Position numbers and translations under genes: made by a program. 7,088 nt of DNA, taken from contig JBHIBA010000247.1 of assembly GCA_046758845.1 (NCBI GenBank), positions 1-7,088 on the forward strand, given 5' to 3'. A model generated the notes under the pieces. It was not told the DNA's origin and made no database searches. It was given only the letters and a program-made list of their open reading frames with translations. Source of the stretch: JBHIBA01 sp046758845 (lineage in GTDB: Bacteria > UBA8248 > JACPRG01 > G963555815). Of the stretch, positions 1 to 4,798 are shown piece after piece (the stretch's first letter is position 1; every line of letters starts with the position of its first letter).

Positions 1-426
1 CACCGCCTCGGCCTGAGCCAGGTCGATTCGGCCGTTCAAGAAGGCCCGGCGCGTAAACTCACCGGGCGCCGCGGGCCTCGCGCCGTGGTGAATGACAACA
101 TTCAGGATGGCCTGAAGGGAGACCCGCCCCCCATGGCCATGCAGTTCAACGATTTCCTCGCCAGTGAAAGACCTCGGGGCCCGCATGAGCACCAGGTAGG
201 CTTCGTCCACCGGGCCCTCCGTGCTCGGGTCCACCACATGGCCTAAGTGCACGGTGTGGCTGGTGAACTCGCGTGGGTCGGCTCCCGAATAAGGGGAGAA
301 AACCCGGGAGGCCACCTCGAGGGCCCGGGGTCCGCTCAGGCGGACAATCCCGATTCCCCCTTCCCCCGGCGGTGTAGCGATCGCGGCAATCGTATCCTGA
401 AAAGGGTCCGCTTGCTCCGCGCTCAT
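1..426 (-). CDS. mnmE: tRNA modification GTPase MnmE, N-terminal part (cut by window edge)
   Basis: MnmE (TrmE) works with MnmG to build the 5-aminomethyl or carboxymethylaminomethyl group on the wobble uridine (U34) of certain tRNAs, using a folate one-carbon donor and GTP. The 142 codons present begin DTIAAIATPPGEGG (residues 11-24) followed by IGIVRLSG. They continue with SFTGEE (86-91), ELHGHGG (94-100), and PGEFTRRAFLNGR then IDLAQAEAV (121-142). These are hallmarks of the N-terminal folate-binding domain and the start of the helical domain. The G domain and C-terminal Cys motif lie beyond the left edge, since family members are usually about 450 residues. The ATG (426-424) overlaps the yidC stop in an ATGA, and AGGAAAG sits 5 nt upstream (432-438), so translation is probably coupled to yidC. 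No jag/khg gene separates the two, although one often does in other genomes. Confidence 0.96.
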   Translation of the reverse strand, partial: MSAEQADPFQDTIAAIATPPGEGGIGIVRLSGPRALEVASRVFSPYSGADPREFTSHTVHLGHVVDPSTEGPVDEAYLVLMRAPRSFTGEEIVELHGHGGRVSLQAILNVVIHHGARPAAPGEFTRRAFLNGRIDLAQAEAV

Positions 427-2111
427 TCTGTCTTTCCTGTCACCGGCAACAGCTTGAGCCCCCGGTTCATGTGGTATTGGTGTCCGATTTGGAGGACGTT
501 GTTCACGAGCCAATAGAGGACCAGCCCCGACGGCATGCTCCAGAATATGAAGGTAAACATGATCGGCATCATGTAGAGCATCATCTTGGCCTGGCGGGGA
601 TCCCCGCCTGTCGGACTCATCTTCTGTTGGATGAACATGCTGATGCCCATGATCAGGGCCAAGGCACGGACTGCAAACGCACCCTCCCCGAAGGGGATCG
701 TGAAAAGGGTATCGGGCGCTGACAGGTCCGTAATCCACAGCGCGAAGGGGGCGTGCCATAGATCGACCGAGCTGCCTAGGGCACGATACAGGGCGATGAA
801 GATCGGAATCTGGATCAGCATGGGGAGGCAACCTCCAAAGGGGTTCACCCCGTGCTTTTTGTACAGGTCCATCGTTTCCTGGTTTACCTTCTGGGGATTG
901 TTCTTGTGTCGCTCCTTGAGGGCCTGGATCTTCGGCTGTAGCGTCTGCATCGCCTGCATCGACTTGTGGCTTTTCTGCGTGAGGGGATAGAAGACCACCT
1001 TCTGCAGGACGGTGATAACGATGATCGCGACGCCGTAGTTGCCGATGAATCCGTAAAGGAACTGGAGAAAATACAGGGCCGGCCTGGCCAGAAAATCGAA
1101 CCAGCCGAGGTACACGAGCTCCCGGAGGTTGTGGCCTGCCGCGCGGAGTCTCGTGATCTCCTTGGGCCCGGCGTAGAGTTGCATCTCTACCTTCTTCTCC
1201 GCCCCGGGGGCGATTTTCATCGGGGGGTAGAGGAGACCCACCAGCGGCCTGCCCTCAGCATCCTTCGCCACGAAACTCGAAGAATCTGCCTCGCCCGGGA
1301 TCAGCGCTGCTGCGAAGTAAAGGTCCTGAAGGGCCATCCAGCCGACCGTTCCTGATTGAGTGAGCTCCTGGTCCGCCTCCTCCGCTTTGGGATTGACAAG
1401 TTTCCCATCAATCCACGCGGCCGGGGAGGCCGCCGTGGCCGCCTTGTTGTTCGTTCCGAGACGAAAGCCGGGGCCCCACTGGAGGCGTAGGGGGCTTTGT
1501 GTGGTCGCATGCCCGAGATTCTTCAATCGAATCCGGACGTCGGCCAGGTAGCGACCCGGATAAAGAATCACCGTCTTCTCCAGCACAATCCCGCTCGCCT
1601 CCTGAAACTCCATCACGACCCGCTGAGGCTCTCTGGCGCTGGCCCTGGGCCTTTCCACGATTCGATAAAGCCCCTTGGCCCCCTCTCCCCCCTGGATCGA
1701 GGTGGCCAAGGGGAGCGGAGCCCCCTCTTCGGGGACGGCACCAACCAGATCGACGAATCCGGCCGTCTCCTCATAGCGCTTGAGCTTCCAGCTCTGAACC
1801 CCTCCCCCTCGATTGCTCAGGGTCACACTGAGCAGATCGGTCTCCAGGACGACCTCCTCTTCACGTTCTGCCCGCGTGAGCGGCCCGCTGAACGGCTGGA
1901 TCTTTACTTGGGGCTCCGGTTCCGTGGCAGAAACCGGAGGCTTCACCTCCTCGGCGACCCCTGTCTTTGTCTTCTCCGGCTCCGCGGGTGGCGGAGGGGG
2001 GGCCGGCATGAAGAAGTTGTAATATCCCAGGAGAACGATAAGGGCCAGAACGGTCGCCAGAATGGCCCTCCGCTCCAAGTTTTCTCCGCCAGGACCCGGC
2101 AATTGGTCCAT
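423..2111 (-). CDS. yidC: membrane protein insertase YidC (Oxa1 family), 562 aa
   Basis: YidC inserts and folds inner-membrane proteins, alone or with SecYEG. The protein has the Gram-negative layout. A first membrane helix lies at about residues 14-35, followed by a proline-rich linker (PAPPPPPAEPE) and a large periplasmic beta domain (about 70-320). The conserved five-helix insertase core comes next (about 335-550). Core signatures include FYPLTQKSHKSMQAMQ, LQPKIQALKERHKNN, VNPFGGCLPMLIQIPIF and PSGLVLYWLVNN. The hydrophilic groove position that is Arg in E. coli (R366) appears to be Lys371 (TVLQKVVFYPLT), which keeps the positive charge. I chose the ATG at 2111 because GGAGG (2117-2121) stands 5 nt before it and MDQLPGPGGENLERRAILA fits a YidC N terminus. 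A TTG at 2138 would add nine residues and has no better signal. The gene lies 38 bp after yidD and overlaps mnmE by 4 bp. Confidence 0.97.
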   Translation of the reverse strand: MDQLPGPGGENLERRAILATVLALIVLLGYYNFFMPAPPPPPAEPEKTKTGVAEEVKPPVSATEPEPQVKIQPFSGPLTRAEREEEVVLETDLLSVTLSNRGGGVQSWKLKRYEETAGFVDLVGAVPEEGAPLPLATSIQGGEGAKGLYRIVERPRASAREPQRVVMEFQEASGIVLEKTVILYPGRYLADVRIRLKNLGHATTQSPLRLQWGPGFRLGTNNKAATAASPAAWIDGKLVNPKAEEADQELTQSGTVGWMALQDLYFAAALIPGEADSSSFVAKDAEGRPLVGLLYPPMKIAPGAEKKVEMQLYAGPKEITRLRAAGHNLRELVYLGWFDFLARPALYFLQFLYGFIGNYGVAIIVITVLQKVVFYPLTQKSHKSMQAMQTLQPKIQALKERHKNNPQKVNQETMDLYKKHGVNPFGGCLPMLIQIPIFIALYRALGSSVDLWHAPFALWITDLSAPDTLFTIPFGEGAFAVRALALIMGISMFIQQKMSPTGGDPRQAKMMLYMMPIMFTFIFWSMPSGLVLYWLVNNVLQIGHQYHMNRGLKLLPVTGKTE

Positions 2112-2116
2112 TCGTT

Positions 2117-2121
2117 CCTCC
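2117..2121 (-). promoter_or_regulatory. yidC ribosome binding site
   Basis: GGAGG on the minus strand, 5 nt before the ATG at 2111. It decides between this ATG and the in-frame TTG at 2138. The ten bases before the start (GGAGGAACGA) are identical to those before rpmH. Confidence 0.85.
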
Positions 2122-2149
2122 GGCGAATCTCCAACCAAATGAAGTTCTC

Positions 2150-2383
2150 TTAGCGCACCGGGTCAATCCCCCCGGGGTGTAAGGGGTGACACTTCATCAC
2201 CCTCCACAGCACCAGGATGAAGCCTCGCGCCGGGCCGTATCTCGCTATCGCATCCTCAGCATACGCTGAACAGGTGGGGACAAATCGGCAAGCAGGGGGG
2301 AAGAGCGGAGAGACATAGCGCCTATAGAGCGTAACGCACTTCAGGGCTATCTTAGTTGTGGGTGTAAACGAGTTCTTTTGCAT
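2150..2383 (-). CDS. yidD: membrane protein insertion efficiency factor YidD, 77 aa
   Basis: YidD is a small, membrane-associated protein encoded between rnpA and yidC in many bacteria, where it helps YidC-dependent membrane protein insertion. The family signatures are clear: LYRRYVSPLFPPACRF (residues 19-34), PTCSAYAEDAI (36-46) and MKCHPLHPGGIDPV (63-76), with cysteines at 32, 38 and 65. The length is normal for the family. I placed the start at the ATG at 2383, so the gene overlaps the 3' end of rnpA by 32 bp in another frame. No Shine-Dalgarno sequence is visible before it, so it probably depends on coupling to rnpA translation. The frame also has a TTG at 2437, which would add 18 residues unlike the family (TSSGGPGSSG) and is less likely. 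The start is less certain than the gene. Confidence 0.94.
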   Translation of the reverse strand: MQKNSFTPTTKIALKCVTLYRRYVSPLFPPACRFVPTCSAYAEDAIARYGPARGFILVLWRVMKCHPLHPGGIDPVR

Positions 2384-2765
2384 GCTGAGGGGGAAGATGC
2401 CGGATGATCCCGGCCCGCCTGAAGAGGTCCCCCACAATCGCCTGAAAGGTCTTGTGGTCCACTTCAGAGAGGTCTCGGTGCGCCACCACTACCAGGTCAA
2501 GCCCTTGCGGCATGCGGTCCCTGTTGAGCCGGAAGCACTCTCGCAGCCGTCGCTTCATGCGATTCCGGGCCACCGCCCCGCCAACGCGGCTGCTGACAGC
2601 CAGGCCCAGACGTCGGTTCGTTCCGGGGACACGACGAATGAAGAGGCTGAATCCTTTCCAGGAAACTTTTTCCCCGCGTCGGAAGACCTCCTGGAACTCG
2701 GTCCTCCCCCGGATACGATCGGCCCCCGAAAAGCGCTGCCTCACTTGCGGCCTCGACCACGTCAT
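2352..2765 (-). CDS. rnpA: ribonuclease P protein component, 137 aa
   Basis: RnpA (C5 protein) binds the RNase P RNA and helps it recognise and cleave the 5' leader of precursor tRNAs. The sequence shows the family pattern: RFSGADRIRGRTEFQEVFRRG (11-31), GLAVSSRVGGAVARNRMKRR (54-73) with the signature R67-N68-R69 followed by K71, R72, R73 and R75, then LDLVVVAH (89-96). The length is close to the usual 110-140. The ATG at 2765 lies 11 nt after the rpmH stop and has no strong Shine-Dalgarno sequence, which suggests coupling to rpmH. The same frame stays open upstream through all of rpmH to a TTG at 2984. No ATG, GTG or TTG occurs between 2984 and 2765, and that TTG is itself part of the predicted -35 box, so an extended RnpA is unlikely. 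Confidence 0.97.
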   Translation of the reverse strand: MTWSRPQVRQRFSGADRIRGRTEFQEVFRRGEKVSWKGFSLFIRRVPGTNRRLGLAVSSRVGGAVARNRMKRRLRECFRLNRDRMPQGLDLVVVAHRDLSEVDHKTFQAIVGDLFRRAGIIRHLPPQHAKELVYTHN

Positions 2766-2776
2766 GCATGCGCCCG

Positions 2777-2911
2777 CTAAACGGTCAGGCGCGCTCTCCC
2801 CTTTGCGCGCCGGCGCTTCAGGACGCGACGACCTGCCTTCGTCTTCATCCGCTGCCGAAACCCGTGGGTCCGCTTTCGTTTGGCGCGCCTCGGCTGATAC
2901 GTGCGCTTCAC
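2777..2911 (-). CDS. rpmH: 50S ribosomal protein L34 (GTG start), 44 aa
   Basis: L34 is a small basic protein of the large ribosomal subunit. The 44 codons read (M)KRTYQPRRAKRKRTHGF, then RQRMKTKAGRRVLKRRRAKG and RARLTV, which is the almost invariant bacterial L34 sequence at its normal length. The start codon is GTG, supported by GGAGG 5 nt upstream (2917-2921) and by the fixed N terminus of the family. It is the first gene of the minus-strand operon, about 40 nt downstream of the expected transcription start, and is followed 11 nt later by rnpA. In many bacteria rpmH and rnpA are likewise co-transcribed beside the origin. Confidence 0.98.
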   Translation of the reverse strand: MKRTYQPRRAKRKRTHGFRQRMKTKAGRRVLKRRRAKGRARLTV

Positions 2912-2916
2912 TCGTT

Positions 2917-2921
2917 CCTCC
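2917..2921 (-). promoter_or_regulatory. rpmH ribosome binding site
   Basis: GGAGG on the minus strand, 5 nt before the GTG start of rpmH. It supports the non-ATG start. Confidence 0.85.
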
Positions 2922-2955
2922 CTGCCCAGGGATGCCGACCCAGCGAAAACACTTA

Positions 2956-2984
2956 ATGCTATGCTCCTCGACGCGAAATGTCAA
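2956..2984 (-). promoter_or_regulatory. sigma70-type promoter of the rpmH-rnpA-yidD-yidC-mnmE operon
   Basis: On the minus strand a perfect -35 box TTGACA (2984-2979) is followed after 17 nt by TAGCAT (2961-2956), which matches 4 of 6 positions of the -10 consensus. Transcription would start near 2949, giving a leader of about 37 nt before the rpmH GTG. A second TTGACA stands 7 bp further upstream (2991-2986) but has no matching -10 box at 17 nt. Position, spacing and orientation fit the operon promoter. It is predicted from sequence only. Confidence 0.72.
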
Positions 2985-3024
2985 TTGTCAATTCGCGCTT
3001 CTCGCGATTGGGGACAAAAACTAG

Positions 3025-3053
3025 TTGTGGTCGCCCGCTTGAGCTGCTACAAT
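3025..3053 (+). promoter_or_regulatory. candidate sigma70-type promoter facing the origin and dnaN
   Basis: TTGTGG (3025-3030), a 17-nt spacer and TACAAT (3048-3053) on the plus strand. The -10 box matches 5 of 6 consensus positions and the -35 box 3 of 6. Transcription would start near 3060 and run through the origin elements toward dnaN, which begins more than 500 bp downstream. It could give a long dnaN leader or a separate non-coding RNA. It is back-to-back with the rpmH promoter, about 40 bp away. Confidence 0.45.
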
Positions 3054-3118
3054 TTCTAGTGGGCCCTGCTAGTCCGCTCTCGAGCCGGGTTCAACGCTGC
3101 TCCGGTGAGCCCCCACCC

Positions 3119-3141
3119 TTTTAAATGCTTGATTTTAAATG
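3119..3141. repeat. AT-rich direct repeat TTTTAAATG x2
   Basis: TTTTAAATG occurs at 3119-3127 and again at 3133-3141, a 14-bp period, ending 8 bp before the inverted DnaA-box pair. AT-rich direct repeats beside DnaA boxes resemble duplex-unwinding elements. The strand-opening role is inferred. Confidence 0.6.
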
Positions 3142-3149
3142 GTTTTTAG

Positions 3150-3169
3150 TTTTCCACAGGTGTGGAAAA
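3150..3169. promoter_or_regulatory. inverted pair of DnaA boxes
   Basis: TTTTCCACA (3150-3158) and its exact reverse complement TGTGGAAAA (3161-3169) face each other across 2 bp (GG). Each half differs from the consensus TTATCCACA at one position. The tight symmetry suggests binding of two DnaA molecules. It could in principle be an operator for a dimeric repressor instead. Confidence 0.65.
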
Positions 3170-3187
3170 TGTTGTGTGTAACTCCAA

Positions 3188-3226
3188 CGCCGCCCTCACG
3201 GGCATCTAATCAGGGTTAGGGCGGTG
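3188..3226. repeat. inverted repeat (stem 1 of origin gap)
   Basis: CGCCGCCCT (3188-3196) pairs with AGGGCGGTG (3218-3226): nine base pairs including one G-U, with a 21-nt loop. No T tract follows, so it does not look like an intrinsic terminator. Confidence 0.5.
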
Positions 3227-3276
3227 AATGCACGCGGGGCGCGGCCTGATGCGTGTGGAAACTGATCCAGCCAGGC

Positions 3277-3298
3277 ACAGCGCGGTGTTGGGCGCTGT
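3277..3298. repeat. inverted repeat (stem 2 of origin gap)
   Basis: ACAGCGC (3277-3283) and GCGCTGT (3292-3298) form a perfect 7-bp stem with an 8-nt loop. No T tract follows. Confidence 0.5.
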
Positions 3299-3302
3299 CG
3301 TC

Positions 3303-3328
3303 ATGCCCGGCCGCGGAGAACCGGGCAT
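3303..3328. repeat. inverted repeat (stem 3 of origin gap)
   Basis: ATGCCCGG (3303-3310) and CCGGGCAT (3321-3328) form a perfect 8-bp stem around a 10-nt loop. It starts only 4 bp after stem 2. There is no T tract on either strand. Confidence 0.55.
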
Positions 3329-3485
3329 CAACAAAAGAGGGGACGTTGATAACCAGGGAAACGGACCGGGGAAGAGTGTGGACCAGATGAGGGATATGGG
3401 CGGCTGCAGACTCGTTCCGATCAAATCCCCAACCTATCCCTCTTTCTCTCCCAAGACAGACTCTCGATTTTCTTTCGATTTCCGC

Positions 3486-3494
3486 TTTTCCACA
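3486..3494 (+). promoter_or_regulatory. DnaA box next to the AT-rich element
   Basis: A third exact TTTTCCACA, on the plus strand, immediately upstream of the AT-rich stretch that precedes dnaN. A DnaA box bordering the unwinding region is the usual arrangement at bacterial origins. Confidence 0.62.
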
Positions 3495-3499
3495 AGACC

Positions 3500-3563
3500 T
3501 TCTACAACGACTTATTTAAATTTTCCTTATTATAGATTATAGTAAGTTGACTGACTAAAATTT
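3500..3563. other. AT-rich putative duplex-unwinding element with tandem repeats
   Basis: The stretch is strikingly AT-rich against its GC-rich surroundings. It includes TTATTTAAATTTTCC and a perfect tandem repeat ATTATAG-ATTATAG (3529-3542), followed by GACTGACT (3549-3556) and TAAAATTT. With the adjacent DnaA box it is the best candidate for the strand-opening site. The same bases may also serve as the dnaN promoter. Confidence 0.6.
3515..3543 (+). promoter_or_regulatory. weak candidate dnaN promoter
   Basis: TTTAAA (3515-3520), a 17-nt spacer and TATAGT (3538-3543). Transcription would start near 3550, giving a leader of about 28 nt. The AT-rich composition makes chance matches likely, and TATTAT at 3528-3533 is another possible -10 box. 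Confidence 0.33.
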
Positions 3564-3567
3564 GGGG

Positions 3568-3572
3568 GGAGG
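3568..3572 (+). promoter_or_regulatory. dnaN ribosome binding site
   Basis: GGAGG within a purine run, 5 nt before the dnaN ATG. It fixes the start at 3578. Confidence 0.85.
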
Positions 3573-3577
3573 AAGGC

Positions 3578-4681
3578 ATGCACATCCAAGTGCTTCGAGG
3601 GCCGTTCCTAAACACCCTAGGCCAGATTCAAGGGGTGATCGAGGCAAAAAGGACGCTTCCGATCCTCTCTCACCTCCTCCTCGAAGCAAAGGGGAATGGA
3701 ATCACCATTTCAGGAACCGATCTCGATGTAAGTATACAGACTACCCTCGAGGGGGATGTCAAAGATGAAGGGAAAGTTGCCGTTTCTGGCAAAAAACTTT
3801 ACGAAATCGCGCGGGAACTCCCTGACAGTTCGGTTGATCTGCGTTGGCGAGAACCACAGAACGTCGAGATCCTCTGCGCGAAATCGGTTTTCCGCCTGAA
3901 GGGGGCCGCGGCTGAGGAATTCCCCGCCTTTCCCGATATCGCCGAGGGAACCGGAATCACGGTGAGGACAGAAACACTCCGAGCAATGATCCCCAAGGTC
4001 CTCTTTGCTGTATCGACAGACCAGACTCGACCAACCCTAACCGGAGCCCTACTACAGATTACAGAAAGCGATCTTCGAATTGTGGCCACCGATGGTCATC
4101 GCCTCTCAGTGGTCAGGACCTCCTTTGACTCAGCAAAGGGTCAAGACATGCTGGAGGCGATCATCCCACGGAAGGCTCTTGTGGAGCTGGGGAAGATGCT
4201 CAAGGACGACTCGGGAGAGGTCCGATTAGTCCCCCTCGGTCACCAGATGGGCTTTCTCCTACCCCAGAGTCGCCTAATAAGCCGGCTGATCGAAGGGCAA
4301 TACCCTAACTACGAACAAGTCCTGCCATCTCCCAGCGGCCCAGGAGCCGTCCTTCGCCGCGAAGATTTCCTGGGAGCGCTTCGCCGCACTTCCACTATTG
4401 CCGGGGACCGAGCGACGCCGACCGTGTTGGATCTCAGGGGTGGGCGGCTGCTCATCTCCTGCACAAACGTCGATCTCGGTGAGGCAAGGGAAGAGCTCTC
4501 GATGGACTACCAGGGCCCGGAGGTCACCGTCGGCTTTAATGCAAAGTACGTTCTGGATTTTTTGGGCGCGGTAGAAGGAGCCGAGATTTCAATGCGCGTT
4601 CATGACCCATTGTCGCCCGCCCTATTCGAACCGGCCAAGGGGGAGGAGTTTAGCTGCGTCATTATGCCGATGCGGATTTAA
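3578..4681 (+). CDS. dnaN: DNA polymerase III beta sliding clamp, 367 aa
   Basis: DnaN forms a ring-shaped dimer around DNA that tethers the replicative polymerase and serves as a platform for repair and clamp-binding proteins. The 367 residues match the normal length and divide into three clamp domains (about 1-125, 126-250 and 251-367). Family signatures are RTLPILSHLLLEA (25-37), RPTLTGALL (151-159), ATDGHRLS (170-177), LIEGQYPNYEQVLP (237-250), NAKYVLDFL (321-329) and the C-terminal VIMPMRI (361-367). The last contributes to the peptide-binding groove. The ATG follows a strong GGAGG with 5-nt spacing. The gene starts directly beside the AT-rich origin element. Normally dnaA precedes it; here nothing does. 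A terminator-like hairpin follows the stop. Confidence 0.98.
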   Translation: MHIQVLRGPFLNTLGQIQGVIEAKRTLPILSHLLLEAKGNGITISGTDLDVSIQTTLEGDVKDEGKVAVSGKKLYEIARELPDSSVDLRWREPQNVEILCAKSVFRLKGAAAEEFPAFPDIAEGTGITVRTETLRAMIPKVLFAVSTDQTRPTLTGALLQITESDLRIVATDGHRLSVVRTSFDSAKGQDMLEAIIPRKALVELGKMLKDDSGEVRLVPLGHQMGFLLPQSRLISRLIEGQYPNYEQVLPSPSGPGAVLRREDFLGALRRTSTIAGDRATPTVLDLRGGRLLISCTNVDLGEAREELSMDYQGPEVTVGFNAKYVLDFLGAVEGAEISMRVHDPLSPALFEPAKGEEFSCVIMPMRI

Positions 4682-4689
4682 CCTATTTG

Positions 4690-4747
4690 TCCTTCCGCGG
4701 CTACCTATCCCGGAGGCCACTGAAGGGGGCGCGGGGGGATTTTTTTT
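4690..4747 (+). terminator. possible intrinsic terminator or attenuator between dnaN and gyrB
   Basis: TCCTTCCGCG (4690-4699) can pair with CGCGGGGGGA (4730-4739) as a ten-base-pair stem with two G-U pairs. It is followed directly by eight T residues (4740-4747). The 30-nt loop is longer than usual, which weakens the call. It begins 8 nt after the dnaN stop codon. No convincing promoter is visible between it and gyrB. Confidence 0.5.
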
Positions 4748-4782
4748 GTGAGGCCCGGCGCAAAGCCCGAACCGACAAGTAA

Positions 4783-4787
4783 AGGAG
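4783..4787 (+). promoter_or_regulatory. gyrB ribosome binding site
   Basis: AGGAG, 11 nt before the ATG at 4799, a slightly long spacing. An in-frame TAG at 4793-4795 lies just upstream, so the gene cannot start earlier in that frame. Confidence 0.65.
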
Positions 4788-4798
4788 CGGTGTAGGAC

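Larger units (their letters stand above)
3119..3563. other. predicted chromosomal replication origin (oriC)
   Basis: This is the core of the 666-bp gene-free gap between rpmH and dnaN. It contains three exact TTTTCCACA DnaA-box variants (3150-3158 plus, 3161-3169 minus, 3486-3494 plus), an AT-rich direct repeat before the first pair, and an AT-rich stretch after the third box leading up to dnaN. Two weaker matches are TGTGGAAAC (3254-3262) and TGTGGACCA (3377-3385), each two mismatches from the E. coli consensus TTATCCACA on the minus strand. The TTTTCCACA form is known as the DnaA box of cyanobacteria and is one mismatch from the E. coli consensus. The flanking genes and their divergent transcription are typical of origins. 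The dnaA gene, which usually sits here, is absent. I see no tRNA or convincing reading frame in this stretch. Confidence 0.75.

Noticed and set aside
423..2166. Several open frames antisense to or shifted within yidC, up to 218 codons
   Set aside because: They lack family motifs and lie fully over a well-conserved gene in GC-rich DNA, so they are shadows of yidC.
2766..2984. Extended rnpA frame overlapping all of rpmH, as described for Thermus RNase P protein
   Set aside because: The frame is open up to a TTG at 2984, but that codon is part of the predicted -35 box and lies upstream of the expected transcript start. No ATG, GTG or TTG occurs between it and 2765. The open frame is probably a by-product of GC-rich coding in rpmH.
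2986..3018. Third promoter using the outer TTGACA at 2991-2986
   Set aside because: The hexamer 17 nt downstream is AGGAGC, which does not resemble a -10 box.
3060..3120. Possible SRP (4.5S) RNA or tRNA after the rightward promoter, suggested by GGGTTCAACGC
   Set aside because: No tRNA cloverleaf can be built, and the conserved SRP domain IV bases (GGAAG...AGCAG context) are missing on both strands.
3206..3424. Possible 72-codon gene on the minus strand in the origin gap
   Set aside because: The product is rich in Pro, Ser and Leu without family resemblance, and the frame overlaps the inverted repeats. It is best explained as chance.
3228..3542. Possible 104-codon gene on the plus strand in the origin gap
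   Set aside because: The translation has no recognisable domain and a low-complexity C-terminal part. It runs over the DnaA box and AT-rich element, and no convincing ribosome binding site was seen.
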